Shown: positions 23,071-29,806 of the stretch, one piece after another
How positions within the stretch are numbered: the first letter of the stretch is position 1
Layout: each line of letters opens with the position of its first letter
DNA from: Scatosoma sp045576335
Lineage (GTDB): Bacteria > Bacillota > Clostridia > Christensenellales > Borkfalkiaceae
Assembly: GCA_045576335.1 (NCBI GenBank)
Contig: JAZNGH010000040.1
Span: 1-40,866, forward strand
Length of the DNA stretch: 40,866 bases
Direction of reading: 5' to 3'
Notes under the pieces: model-generated
Database searches by the model: none
The model's input: the letters and a program-made list of their open reading frames with translations, nothing else
What the model was told of the DNA's origin: nothing
Position numbers and translations under genes: made by a program

Positions 23071-24069
23071 ATGAAAGTATGGCAATTAGCATACCCGCAT
23101 AATTTACAACACGTAATCTCTCCCGATTTGAAGCTCTCCTCCGATAAGGTCAAGGTTAAAATCACCAAAGCCCTTTTGACCGAATCAGACGTAGCCGTTT
23201 ATTCGGGACTGATTAAAGTCAAATCCCCTTTTATCCCTGGGAAATTCGCTATCGGTCAAGTCACCGAAGCAAACGAGGATTCCTTTATTAAAAAGGGCGA
23301 ACGCGTATACCTTGCGGGCGTAACGGAAGACGAGCTTTCGGAGGACGGCTTGAAAATTGCAGGCGAAACCGCCGACGGCTTTTACCGCGATTTCGTGCTT
23401 GCAGGCGTGGACGACGTATACCCCTTGCCCGCGTCCGTATCCGACGAAGCGGCGTTTTTGATCGACGCAATCGCACTTGCCGAACGCGTAATCGACGAAA
23501 TGCAAATCACGCTCGGACAGCATATCCTCGTGCTTGGCGGCGGCTTGTACGCAAACGTTTTGTGTCAGATTTTGATTTATCACAGAGCCGTGCCCATTCT
23601 CGCCGACAACAATGCCGAACGCCTTGCCCGCGCAAAGCGCAGCGGTATCTATTACACTTTCCCCAACGACGAAACGCTCAAAGCCAACGTATCCAAGGTC
23701 ACGGGCGGCAGACTTGCCGACGGCGCGGTGTACCTTGCGTACGCAAACCGTAGCGAGCCGTCCGTCGTATTCCCCGTCTTAAAACGGGACTCCTCGGTCG
23801 CATTTTGCGCGCCCACGGGCAAGAGTATCCACGTCAATTTAGAATACGCGCTGAAAAACAACGTCACGATAAAAGGCATTACGGAAAGCCGCGAATTTGT
23901 GTCTACGGCAATCAATTTGCTCGCAAACAAAGCGGTTAACTTCGCCGAATTCCCCTACCAGAGCTTCAAGGAAGAGGAGCTGCCCAAGCTAATGGAAAAA
24001 TACGCAAATATTTTAGGCAGCGGCGCAAACCTTCCCGAAGAAATGGATATCGTCAAATTTATCTTTTAA
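23071..24069 (+). CDS. Medium-chain dehydrogenase/reductase-like protein
   Basis: This is 333 residues; I place the start at MKVWQLAYP (23071), where AGAGG lies upstream and family similarity begins. A GroES-like N-terminal domain contains VKVKITKALLTESDVAVYSGL, and the nucleotide-binding domain has the loop VLGGGLYANVL. The structural-zinc cysteine lobe and the usual catalytic Cys-His ligand set of alcohol dehydrogenases are not evident, so it may be a reductase-like or non-zinc member. It forms a two-gene unit with the YfcE-like gene 10 nt downstream. The substrate is unknown. Confidence 0.8.
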   Translation: MKVWQLAYPHNLQHVISPDLKLSSDKVKVKITKALLTESDVAVYSGLIKVKSPFIPGKFAIGQVTEANEDSFIKKGERVYLAGVTEDELSEDGLKIAGETADGFYRDFVLAGVDDVYPLPASVSDEAAFLIDAIALAERVIDEMQITLGQHILVLGGGLYANVLCQILIYHRAVPILADNNAERLARAKRSGIYYTFPNDETLKANVSKVTGGRLADGAVYLAYANRSEPSVVFPVLKRDSSVAFCAPTGKSIHVNLEYALKNNVTIKGITESREFVSTAINLLANKAVNFAEFPYQSFKEEELPKLMEKYANILGSGANLPEEMDIVKFIF

Positions 24070-24079
24070 GAGGCGCACT

Positions 24080-24631
24080 ATGAACGGAAAAATCGTTATT
24101 GCTTCGGATATTCACGGCTCGTACGTTTGGTGCGAACGGCTGATAGAGGCGTTCCACGCGGAAAACGCCGACCGCCTCGTGCTTTTGGGCGATTTACTTT
24201 ATCACGGACCGAGAAACCCTCTGCCCGACGGTTATGCACCGCAACGGGTATTCGACGCGCTCAACGTGGTCAAGGACAAAATCACCGCCGTTCGCGGGAA
24301 TTGCGACAGCGAGGTTGACCAAATGGTTTTGGAATTTCCTATGCTCGCGGATTACGCACTCATTGACGATAACGGCAGAACGCTGTTTTTGACGCACGGA
24401 CATTTGTATAACCCGCAAAATTTGCCCCTTTTGAAAAAGGGCGATATCCTGTTTAACGGACATTTCCACACCCCCGCGAATATGGAGCTTGAAAACGGCG
24501 CAACGTACGCCAACTGCGGTTCGGTAGCCCTCCCCAAAGAGGGTACGCCCCACTCGTATATCGTTTACGAAAACGGCGCGCTCACTTGGGTAGACTTGGA
24601 AACGGGCGGGATTTTTGATTATAAAAAGTAA
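24080..24631 (+). CDS. yfcE: YfcE/MJ0936-type metallophosphodiesterase
   Basis: This is a 183-residue calcineurin-like phosphoesterase with the five metal-binding blocks in order: SDIHGS, LLGDLLYHG, RGNCDSEVD, THGH and GHFHTP. E. coli YfcE, the nearest named type, hydrolyses phosphodiester model substrates with Mn2+; the natural substrate is unknown. AGAGG is 6 nt before the ATG. It is co-transcribed with the MDR dehydrogenase, though nothing in the sequence links their functions. Confidence 0.9.
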   Translation: MNGKIVIASDIHGSYVWCERLIEAFHAENADRLVLLGDLLYHGPRNPLPDGYAPQRVFDALNVVKDKITAVRGNCDSEVDQMVLEFPMLADYALIDDNGRTLFLTHGHLYNPQNLPLLKKGDILFNGHFHTPANMELENGATYANCGSVALPKEGTPHSYIVYENGALTWVDLETGGIFDYKK

Positions 24632-24651
24632 AAAATGGTAGTTGCAAACGC

Positions 24652-24680
24652 TTGACAGACAAGCGTAAAAGTGATAAGAT
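24652..24680 (+). promoter_or_regulatory. Promoter of the T-box/trpB2 transcript
   Basis: TTGACA (24652-24657), 17 bp, TAAGAT (24675-24680), just upstream of the T-box leader. Confidence 0.75.
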
Positions 24681-24689
24681 ATAGAAAAT

Positions 24690-24972
24690 AAACCGACGAT
24701 TAAGAGTAGTACCTTACGAAAACCGTATCCAAGAGAGTTGCAGGCGGTGAGATTGCAATATACGGAGCGAAAGGGAATGGACTTATGAGGGCGAACGAAC
24801 GCGGAAACCTTTTCCGTCAGTAGCAATCGACGGGTATCGCACCCGTAAAAACGCGAAGCGTATGATCGTACGCAAATAAAGCGGACTTGAAAAAGTCAAT
24901 TTGGGTGGCACCGCGGTATAGCATATCGTCCCAAAGAGCAAAATCCTTTTGCTCTTTGGGTTTATTTTTTTA
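24690..24972 (+). promoter_or_regulatory. T-box riboswitch, tryptophan (UGG specifier)
   Basis: Stem I carries the AGAGAG and GGTGAGA elements (about 24731-24753). The specifier region reads GGAATGGACTTATGAG, giving UGG (24778-24780), the Trp codon. The T-box GGGTGGCACCGCGG (24903-24916) would pair with the free acceptor end of uncharged tRNA-Trp. The terminator CCCAAAGAGCAAAA/TTTTGCTCTTTGGG (24930-24960) with a T-rich tail follows. Uncharged tRNA-Trp should stabilise the antiterminator and switch on trpB2. Confidence 0.93.
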
Positions 24973-24991
24973 ATAACAGGAGGAAACGACA

Positions 24992-26359
24992 ATGAACAAA
25001 GAAATTCCTTACAAAATCTATTTAAGCGAAGACGAGCTTCCAAAAGCTTGGCTGAATTTGCGCGCGTTTATGAAAAACAAGCCCGCGCCCCTGCTCAATC
25101 CAAAAACGCTCGCGCCTATGACGCAAGCGGAGCTTTCCGAGGTCTTTTGCGACGAGCTTGCAAGACAGGAGCTGGACGATAGGACGCCGTATATCGAAAT
25201 TCCGCAAGAAGTGCGCGATTTCTATAAAATGTACCGCCCCGCGCCCCTCATTCGCGCGTATTGCTTGGAAAAGGTGCTCGACACGCCCGCGCATATCTAT
25301 TATAAATTCGAGGGCAACAACACGAGCGGCAGCCATAAGCTCAATTCCGCGATCGCACAAGCATATTACGCCAAGGAGCAGGGCTTGAAGGGCGTAACGA
25401 CGGAAACGGGTGCAGGACAATGGGGCACGGCTCTTTCTATGGCTTGCTCGTATTTCGGGCTGGACTGTAAAGTGTATATGGTAAAATGCTCGTACGAACA
25501 AAAGCCCTTCCGAAGAGAGGTTATGCGCACGTACGGCGCAAACGTCACCCCCTCCCCCTCTATGACGACGGAGGTAGGCAGAAAAATCAATGCGGAGTTC
25601 CCTGGCACGAACGGCTCGCTCGGTTGCGCAATTTCGGAAGCCGTAGAGGCCGCAAGCGAGCGCGAGGGCTACCGCTACGTGCTTGGCAGCGTACTCAATC
25701 AAGTATTGTTGCATCAATCGGTAATCGGGCTGGAAACGAAAACCGCGCTGGATAAATACGGCGTAAAGGCAGATATCGTAATCGGTTGCGCGGGCGGCGG
25801 GTCCAACCTCGGCGGCTTGATCGCACCCTTTATGGTCGAGCAGTTAGAGGGCAAGGCGAATTATCGCTTTATCGCGGTAGAGCCAGCCTCCTGCCCCACG
25901 CTCACCCGCGGCAAATACGCGTACGATTATTGCGATACGGGCAAGGTATGTCCGCTTTCGAAAATGTATACGCTGGGCAGCGGCTTTATCCCCTCCGCAA
26001 GCCACGCGGGCGGGCTTCGCTATCACGGTATGACGAGCACCTTATCCGAGCTGTACGACCAAGGACTTATGGAAGCGCGCTCGGTAGAGCAGACCAAGGT
26101 CTTTGAAGCGGCGGAATACTTCGCGCGTATCGAGGGTATCTTGCCCGCTCCCGAATCCTCGCACGCCATTCGCGTAGCAATCGACGAAGCCTTGAAATGC
26201 AAGGAAACGGGCGAAAAGAAAACGATCGTATTCGGCTTAACGGGCACGGGGTATTTCGATATGATGTCGTACGAAAAATTCCACGACGGCAAAATGAGCG
26301 ATTATATCCCCACCGAAGCCGAGCTTGAAAAAGGCTTTGCAGGACTCCCCAAAATTTAA
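24992..26359 (+). CDS. trpB: TrpB2-type tryptophan synthase beta chain
   Basis: This 455-residue PLP enzyme joins indole and serine to make tryptophan. The PLP lysine is in GSHKLNS (Lys116), ETGAGQWG is the TrpB hallmark, and GCAGGGSNLGG binds the cofactor phosphate. The long N-terminal extension and length mark the TrpB2 branch, which does not need the TrpA partner in the usual way. No trpA or other trp gene is adjacent; a Trp-specific T-box controls it. This suits indole salvage or a stand-alone tryptophan supply. Confidence 0.94.
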   Translation: MNKEIPYKIYLSEDELPKAWLNLRAFMKNKPAPLLNPKTLAPMTQAELSEVFCDELARQELDDRTPYIEIPQEVRDFYKMYRPAPLIRAYCLEKVLDTPAHIYYKFEGNNTSGSHKLNSAIAQAYYAKEQGLKGVTTETGAGQWGTALSMACSYFGLDCKVYMVKCSYEQKPFRREVMRTYGANVTPSPSMTTEVGRKINAEFPGTNGSLGCAISEAVEAASEREGYRYVLGSVLNQVLLHQSVIGLETKTALDKYGVKADIVIGCAGGGSNLGGLIAPFMVEQLEGKANYRFIAVEPASCPTLTRGKYAYDYCDTGKVCPLSKMYTLGSGFIPSASHAGGLRYHGMTSTLSELYDQGLMEARSVEQTKVFEAAEYFARIEGILPAPESSHAIRVAIDEALKCKETGEKKTIVFGLTGTGYFDMMSYEKFHDGKMSDYIPTEAELEKGFAGLPKI

Positions 26360-26378
26360 TATCAAAAAATAATATCAA

Positions 26379-26408
26379 AAAACGCTTGCGGATAACCGCA
26401 AGCGTTTT
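26379..26408 (+). terminator. Terminator of trpB2
   Basis: AAAACGCTTGCGG/CCGCAAGCGTTTT perfect 13-bp stem with a 4-nt loop; the T run lies in the stem's 3' arm. Confidence 0.9.
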
Positions 26409-26424
26409 CTTATACAAATCCCCT

Positions 26425-26628
26425 ACCGCGCGGCTTTTTGAACGCCGCGCGGTTTTTGTCGAAAAAAGCAAAACCGCCCCGTTCGCGCTCGTATGCGGCT
26501 TGCGATATATGCGGTTGCCCGCATACGGGTAAAATCCCCCTTTTTCGACGGTCGAATTTCGTCGTATGCAAAAGCGGGCACTTAAAAAGCGCGCGAAAAA
26601 ACGGACTTCCTGTCGAAAGTCCGTTTTT
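26425..26628. repeat. Hairpin-rich non-coding stretch ending in the mgsA terminator
   Basis: ACCGCGCGGC/GCCGCGCGGT (26425-26453) followed by TTTTGTCG; CGTATGCGG/CCGCATACG further on; TTCGAC-GGTCGAA near 26549; then the mgsA terminator AAAAACGGACTT/AAGTCCGTTTTT (26597-26628, minus strand). Open frames here are short and lack ribosome sites. I see no gene between trpB2 and mgsA. Confidence 0.5.
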
Positions 26629-26633
26629 GTCGA

Positions 26634-27020
26634 TTATTGTAAAAACGCCGAATGGATTACGTAATCCGCCGTCGCCTTGTTGGTCGCGATAGGGATATCG
26701 TACACCACGGCTATACGGAGCAACGCTTTCACGTCGGGGTCGTGGGGCTGGGCTTCGAGCGGGTCCCAAAAAAAGATAACGATATCAATTTTCCCCTCGG
26801 CGACCTTCGCGCCGATTTGCTGGTCGCCGCCAAGCGGTCCCGAAAGATACCGCTTGACTTTCAGCTCGGTCGCCTCCGCCACCAACTTCGCCGTCGTACC
26901 CGTTCCGCACAGCTCGTATTTTTGGAGCGTTTCTTTATTCTTCAACGCCCAGTTCACCATAGCCGCCTTTTTGTTGTCGTGTGCAATCAACGCAATCGTC
27001 TTAATTTTCTTCTGTTTCAT
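26634..27020 (-). CDS. mgsA: Methylglyoxal synthase
   Basis: This 128-residue enzyme converts dihydroxyacetone phosphate to methylglyoxal and phosphate. ATG at 27020 (MKQKKIKTIALIAHDNKK) has AAGGTG upstream. Substrate-binding blocks GTGTTAKLV, SGPLGGDQQIGA and the conserved DPLEAQPHDPDVKALLR are complete, including the His and Asp of the active site. Promoter on the minus strand: TTGCTT, 17 bp, TATAAT. It is monocistronic with its own terminator. Confidence 0.96.
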   Translation of the reverse strand: MKQKKIKTIALIAHDNKKAAMVNWALKNKETLQKYELCGTGTTAKLVAEATELKVKRYLSGPLGGDQQIGAKVAEGKIDIVIFFWDPLEAQPHDPDVKALLRIAVVYDIPIATNKATADYVIHSAFLQ

Positions 27021-27201
27021 ACTTTTTTCACCTTTTTCTTTATTATACCATTTCCCGCGCAAAAAAGCAAGAATTTATATATTCAAATTTCCCTCGTTAA
27101 AAAAACAAAGCTTATACGAGAAACTTTCGTCATTTTGTTGACTTTTTTAATAAAAAAATGTTAAAATATAATTACAAAATTCAAAACAAAGGAAAACTCG
27201 T

Positions 27202-28518
27202 ATGGCAAAAAAATTAACGATAGCAAAAAAGCTTTCCAAGAGAAAATACCGCCCCGCGCCTAAATTTATCGCGGCAATTTACAAATTGATTATGGTGGAC
27301 ATAATCGGTCGGAAATACAAACCCAATTTCCATATCATCGACGACGTAAACGATTGCGACGGGCCTTGCTTCGTTATCTTCAACCATTTGTCGCGTATCG
27401 ACCATTTATACGTTTGCGGCGCGTGCTATCCCAGAGTTACCAATATGATGGCGGGTTGCAGTGAATTTTACCGCAAAAAATTCTCTTTCATTTTTGGCTT
27501 GAATAAGGTTATCCCCAAAAAGAATTACACCGCAGACAAGCTCTCCATTCGCGCCGTCAGCGACGTTATTAAAAAGGGCGGTTGCGTAACGTTTGCTCCC
27601 GAAGGCTTGGCGAGCGACTACGGCGGCAATAAACCGATTGTCCCCGGCACGAGCAAAATGTTCAAGCATTTCAAAGTCCCTGTGTACTTGTGCTATTTGG
27701 AAGGACAGTATTTGCAAAACACTAAGGTCTGCTTGGACGAACGCTTTGGCGAAACGCACGCCACAATGTCGCTTTTGTTCTCCAAGTACGACGTCGAACG
27801 CCTGTCCGTGGAAGAAATGGACGATATCATCAACGAAAAATTCAGACGCAACGAATACGCGTGGAACGCCGAAAAGAAAATCAAATGGGAAACCCACGGC
27901 AGAATTTGCCACCGCTTGGAGGACTTTTGCTATAAATGCCCCAAATGCGGCAAAGAATTTACAATGAAGGGCGAGGGCGACAAAATCACTTGTCTAAATT
28001 GTGGCAACGGCGCAACGATGGACGATTATTATCAATTCCACCCCTTTGAAAACGCCGTCATTCCCGCTTCCCCGTTCGACTGGGTTGAAAGCCAGCGTAT
28101 GGATATCATTAAGGAAATCCGTGAAAATCCCGATTATTATTTCGAGGATGACTGTCAAATCGGGAACTTGGACGAGTATAAGCTCGTTGGAAATAATAAA
28201 ACGAGCTTTATCGTAGGCGAGGGTAAGATTAGGATTGATCACAAAGGCTTACACTACACGGGAACGCGCCACGGCGAGCCGTATTCGTTCTCTATCGGTT
28301 ATAAAAATCTGTACACGTTCATTACGGAAGTCGATTCGAGCTTCTTTAATTTCTATTATCAAGGCGAATACTTTGATATTTTCCCCAAGCACCAAACGGT
28401 GGGAAAATTCTGTTTGCTGGTAGAAGAAATGCACCGTTACCACGTAAATTTCTATAAGAACTTCAAGTGGAACGATTATATGTACGAAGGATTAGAGTTG
28501 GGCATAGACTTAAAATAA
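27202..28518 (+). CDS. PlsC-type 1-acyl-glycerol-phosphate acyltransferase with C-terminal zinc ribbon
   Basis: This is 438 residues. The acyltransferase motif is NHLSRIDH (His62, Asp67) with the second block FAPEG (131-135), as in membrane phospholipid acyltransferases. It lacks a clear N-terminal transmembrane helix. After about residue 235 an extra region begins: zinc-ribbon CPKCG..CLNCG (Cys246, 249, 264, 267), then about 170 residues that are beta-rich near the end (KIRIDHKGLHYTGTRHGEPY). That makes it nearly twice the normal PlsC length. Promoter TTGACT-18-TAAAAT. The role of the tail is unknown. Confidence 0.85.
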   Translation: MAKKLTIAKKLSKRKYRPAPKFIAAIYKLIMVDIIGRKYKPNFHIIDDVNDCDGPCFVIFNHLSRIDHLYVCGACYPRVTNMMAGCSEFYRKKFSFIFGLNKVIPKKNYTADKLSIRAVSDVIKKGGCVTFAPEGLASDYGGNKPIVPGTSKMFKHFKVPVYLCYLEGQYLQNTKVCLDERFGETHATMSLLFSKYDVERLSVEEMDDIINEKFRRNEYAWNAEKKIKWETHGRICHRLEDFCYKCPKCGKEFTMKGEGDKITCLNCGNGATMDDYYQFHPFENAVIPASPFDWVESQRMDIIKEIRENPDYYFEDDCQIGNLDEYKLVGNNKTSFIVGEGKIRIDHKGLHYTGTRHGEPYSFSIGYKNLYTFITEVDSSFFNFYYQGEYFDIFPKHQTVGKFCLLVEEMHRYHVNFYKNFKWNDYMYEGLELGIDLK

Positions 28519-28531
28519 TGATTTCACGAAA

Positions 28532-28555
28532 AAAACGCGCCGTTCGGCGCGTTTT
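28532..28555. terminator. Bidirectional terminator between the acyltransferase and XRE genes
   Basis: AAAACGCGCCG/CGGCGCGTTTT stem with a 2-nt gap at the loop centre (TT) and A/T runs on both sides. Confidence 0.8.
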
Positions 28556-28585
28556 TGCGTGTTCAAATTGCGACGATAAAAAATT

Positions 28586-28795
28586 TTATTCGTCCCCTAT
28601 TCCTTCAATAAGCTCCTCAAAAGTAATCTCAAAAACTTTTAATATCTTTATAACGTTATATAAAGAAGGTTCAATCTTGTTACGTTCCCACTCACTTACT
28701 CGTTGTTGCGTGGTTTGCATTTTTTCTGCAAATTCCTTTTGACTGATTTTATTCAATTTACGAAAATATTTCAAATTTTCTCCAAATGTTTTCAT
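28586..28795 (-). CDS. XRE-family regulator
   Basis: This 69-residue single-domain HTH (MKTFGENLKYFRKLNKISQK, core SQKEFAEKMQTTQQRVSEWE) has an acidic C-terminus. No Shine-Dalgarno is visible; -10-like sequences lie 7-12 bp before the ATG, so the mRNA is probably leaderless or nearly so. The upstream region carries a perfect 18-bp dyad inside the divergent promoter, the same arrangement as at the 12.6-kb XRE locus. Confidence 0.85.
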   Translation of the reverse strand: MKTFGENLKYFRKLNKISQKEFAEKMQTTQQRVSEWERNKIEPSLYNVIKILKVFEITFEELIEGIGDE

Positions 28796-28828
28796 AAAAA
28801 TATTTTACACTAAACACAGTGTTTTTAG

Positions 28829-28860
28829 TTGACAAACACTAAAATTAGTGTTATTATAAT
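28829..28860 (+). promoter_or_regulatory. Divergent promoter with 18-bp dyad in the spacer
   Basis: TTGACA (28829-28834), then AACACTAA-AA-TTAGTGTT (28835-28852), then TATTAT at 17 bp or TATAAT at 20 bp. The dyad fills the spacer. An imperfect partner site (ACACTAAACACAGTGT, from 28807) lies over the XRE gene's own start region. Confidence 0.65.
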
Positions 28861-28861
28861 T

Positions 28862-28947
28862 ATGCGGAATATGTTATAATACAAATTTTTCCGTAAGTTG
28901 TCACACTGGTAAAGGGAATATGGATAATCTCCATATTCCCTTTATTA
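28862..28947 (+). ncRNA. Candidate small RNA of about 80 nt
   Basis: It starts downstream of the dyad-controlled promoter and ends with a perfect 13-bp hairpin, AAAGGGAATATGG/CCATATTCCCTTT (28911-28943). Only a 5-codon frame lies between. The U tract after the hairpin is short and interrupted (TTTATTATAA). A regulated short transcript is the best explanation for a promoter-terminator pair without a gene, but expression is inference. Confidence 0.4.
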
Positions 28948-28979
28948 TAAGCAACAAAGCACCCTGTGGGGTGCTATTC

Positions 28980-29176
28980 GTGGTGGAGACAACAGGTATC
29001 TGCCGTACAAGACGGCAGAGCGTCGTCGCTCGCGAGCGTTTTCAAAAAATTATTTATTTCGTTTCTCGCTCCTCGCGTGAACCTGTGGTAATACACAGCT
29101 TCCGCGAAACCTGTCTCCACCACAACAAAACAAAGCACCTAACGGTGCGTTGTTTTGTTGTGGTGGAGACAACAGG
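28980..29176. repeat. 17-bp direct repeats of the tRNA-Val 3' end (att-like)
   Basis: GTGGTGGAGACAACAGG occurs at 28980-28996 and 29160-29176, exactly 180 bp apart. The second copy is the 3' end of the tRNA-Val gene including CCA. A shortened inverted copy is at 29110-29123. Each direct copy is followed on the minus strand by a GCACC/GGTGC hairpin. The 113-bp inside holds small hairpins (CTGCCGT/ACGGCAG, CGCTCGCGAGCG) and no gene. It looks like the scar of an insertion at a tRNA 3' end, or a duplication of it. Confidence 0.65.
29112..29171 (-). terminator. tRNA-Val trailer hairpin that includes the tRNA acceptor strand
   Basis: 28-nt arms 29112-29139 and 29144-29171 match at 27 of 28 positions, with a 4-nt loop. 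One arm is the acceptor 3' strand plus CCA of tRNA-Val itself, so in the precursor it competes with the acceptor stem. Confidence 0.6.
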
Positions 29177-29238
29177 ACTTGAACCTGTGACCTCTCGCAT
29201 GTGAAGCGAGCGCTCTAACCAACTGAGACTATGCCTCC
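29161..29238 (-). tRNA. tRNA-Val (anticodon CAC)
   Basis: The minus strand folds as a cloverleaf. Acceptor GGAGGCA/TGTCTCC (one G-T pair); anticodon stem CTCGC/GCGAG with loop TTCACAT, anticodon CAC reading GUG; T arm ACAGG-TTCAAGT-CCTGT. Discriminator A and CCA are encoded (29161-29164). Promoter TTGACT (29277-29282), 17 bp, TATAAT (29254-29259). Confidence 0.93.
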
Positions 29239-29253
29239 GATTGAACTATGCTT

Positions 29254-29282
29254 ATTATAGCACCGCATTTTCTAAAAGTCAA
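29254..29282 (-). promoter_or_regulatory. tRNA-Val promoter
   Basis: Minus strand: TTGACT (29277-29282), 17 bp, TATAAT (29254-29259). Confidence 0.75.
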
Positions 29283-29334
29283 TCTCTTTTTTGGGTAGAA
29301 ATTCAAAAAAATCAAAAAATCCGTTAAAAAGTCG

Positions 29335-29364
29335 TTGACGAAAAAACGCCTTTTCGGTTATAAT
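29335..29364 (+). promoter_or_regulatory. tRNA-Ala promoter
   Basis: TTGACG (29335-29340), 18 bp, TATAAT (29359-29364), 9 bp before the tRNA. Confidence 0.75.
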
Positions 29365-29373
29365 AATAAAAAT

Positions 29374-29449
29374 GGGGTCATAGCGCAGTTGGTAGCGCGT
29401 TTGAATGGCATTCAAAAGGTCAGGGGTTCGACTCCCCTTGGCTCCACCA
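29374..29449 (+). tRNA. tRNA-Ala (anticodon GGC)
   Basis: Acceptor GGGGTCA/TGGCTCC with wobble pairs; anticodon stem TTTGA/TCAAA, loop ATGGCAT, anticodon GGC; T arm AGGGG-TTCGACT-CCCCT. CCA is encoded. It is followed at once by a perfect 18-bp terminator stem. Confidence 0.94.
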
Positions 29450-29492
29450 AAAAATCGACAAGTTTCTACAAGAAACTTGTCGATTTTTATTC
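29450..29492 (+). terminator. Terminator of tRNA-Ala
   Basis: Perfect 18-bp stem (29450-29467 with 29471-29488, AAAAATCGACAAGTTTCT), 3-nt loop; the T run lies in the 3' arm. Confidence 0.92.
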
Positions 29493-29636
29493 AAGCCGAG
29501 AGGCTTGGTATGTAATCACGGCTTGCCGTGTATGGAATTGTCGTTACGTGTCTGCCATTTTCGGCTTGATTACATACAATTCTATCGAATTGATTACAAT
29601 CGCTTTGCGGATTACATACACGCAACAGCGTGATAG
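29493..29636. repeat. Cluster of short hairpins joined by GATTACATAC linkers
   Basis: Small hairpins follow one another: AAGCC/GGCTT, CACGGC/GCCGTG, AATTC/GAATT, an AATC-GC/GC-GATT stem, and ACGC/GCGT. The linker GATTACATAC is at 29568-29577 and 29610-29619, and inverted at 29509-29518. A partial GATTACA lies between. No gene is seen from here to the uraA promoter. It could be a structured RNA or a small repeat element. Confidence 0.5.
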
Positions 29637-29732
29637 AAACAAGAGTTTAACTCACCCCTTAAAATTATGTAGGGTGTAAATTGTCCACTCTTCTTGCAAA
29701 AAACCTTTTCACACTTTTTGTCGAAAACATTG

Positions 29733-29780
29733 TTCAAAACGTTTGCAATGTCCAAGCGGGTATGTTAAAATATATATAAT
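29733..29780 (+). promoter_or_regulatory. uraA-upp promoter region
   Basis: TTGCAA followed by 17 bp and TAAAAT, about 40 bp before the uraA start. I see no PyrR-type binding loop or attenuator hairpin in the short leader. Confidence 0.55.
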
Positions 29781-29806
29781 GAAATATATTCCAAGGAGGA
29801 ATTTGT

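Noticed and set aside
24194..24826. 210-codon minus-strand frame over the YfcE-like gene and T-box
   Set aside because: It is antisense to two well-supported features and lacks a ribosome site.
26438..26692. 84-codon frame with two Cys pairs between trpB2 and mgsA
   Set aside because: No ribosome site; it crosses several hairpins and the mgsA terminator and ends inside mgsA.
28920..29204. 94-codon frame on the plus strand
   Set aside because: It runs through a terminator hairpin and into the antisense of tRNA-Val; no ribosome site.
29493..29636. CRISPR array
   Set aside because: The repeats are short and irregular, in both orientations, and spacers are not of constant length. No cas genes are present.
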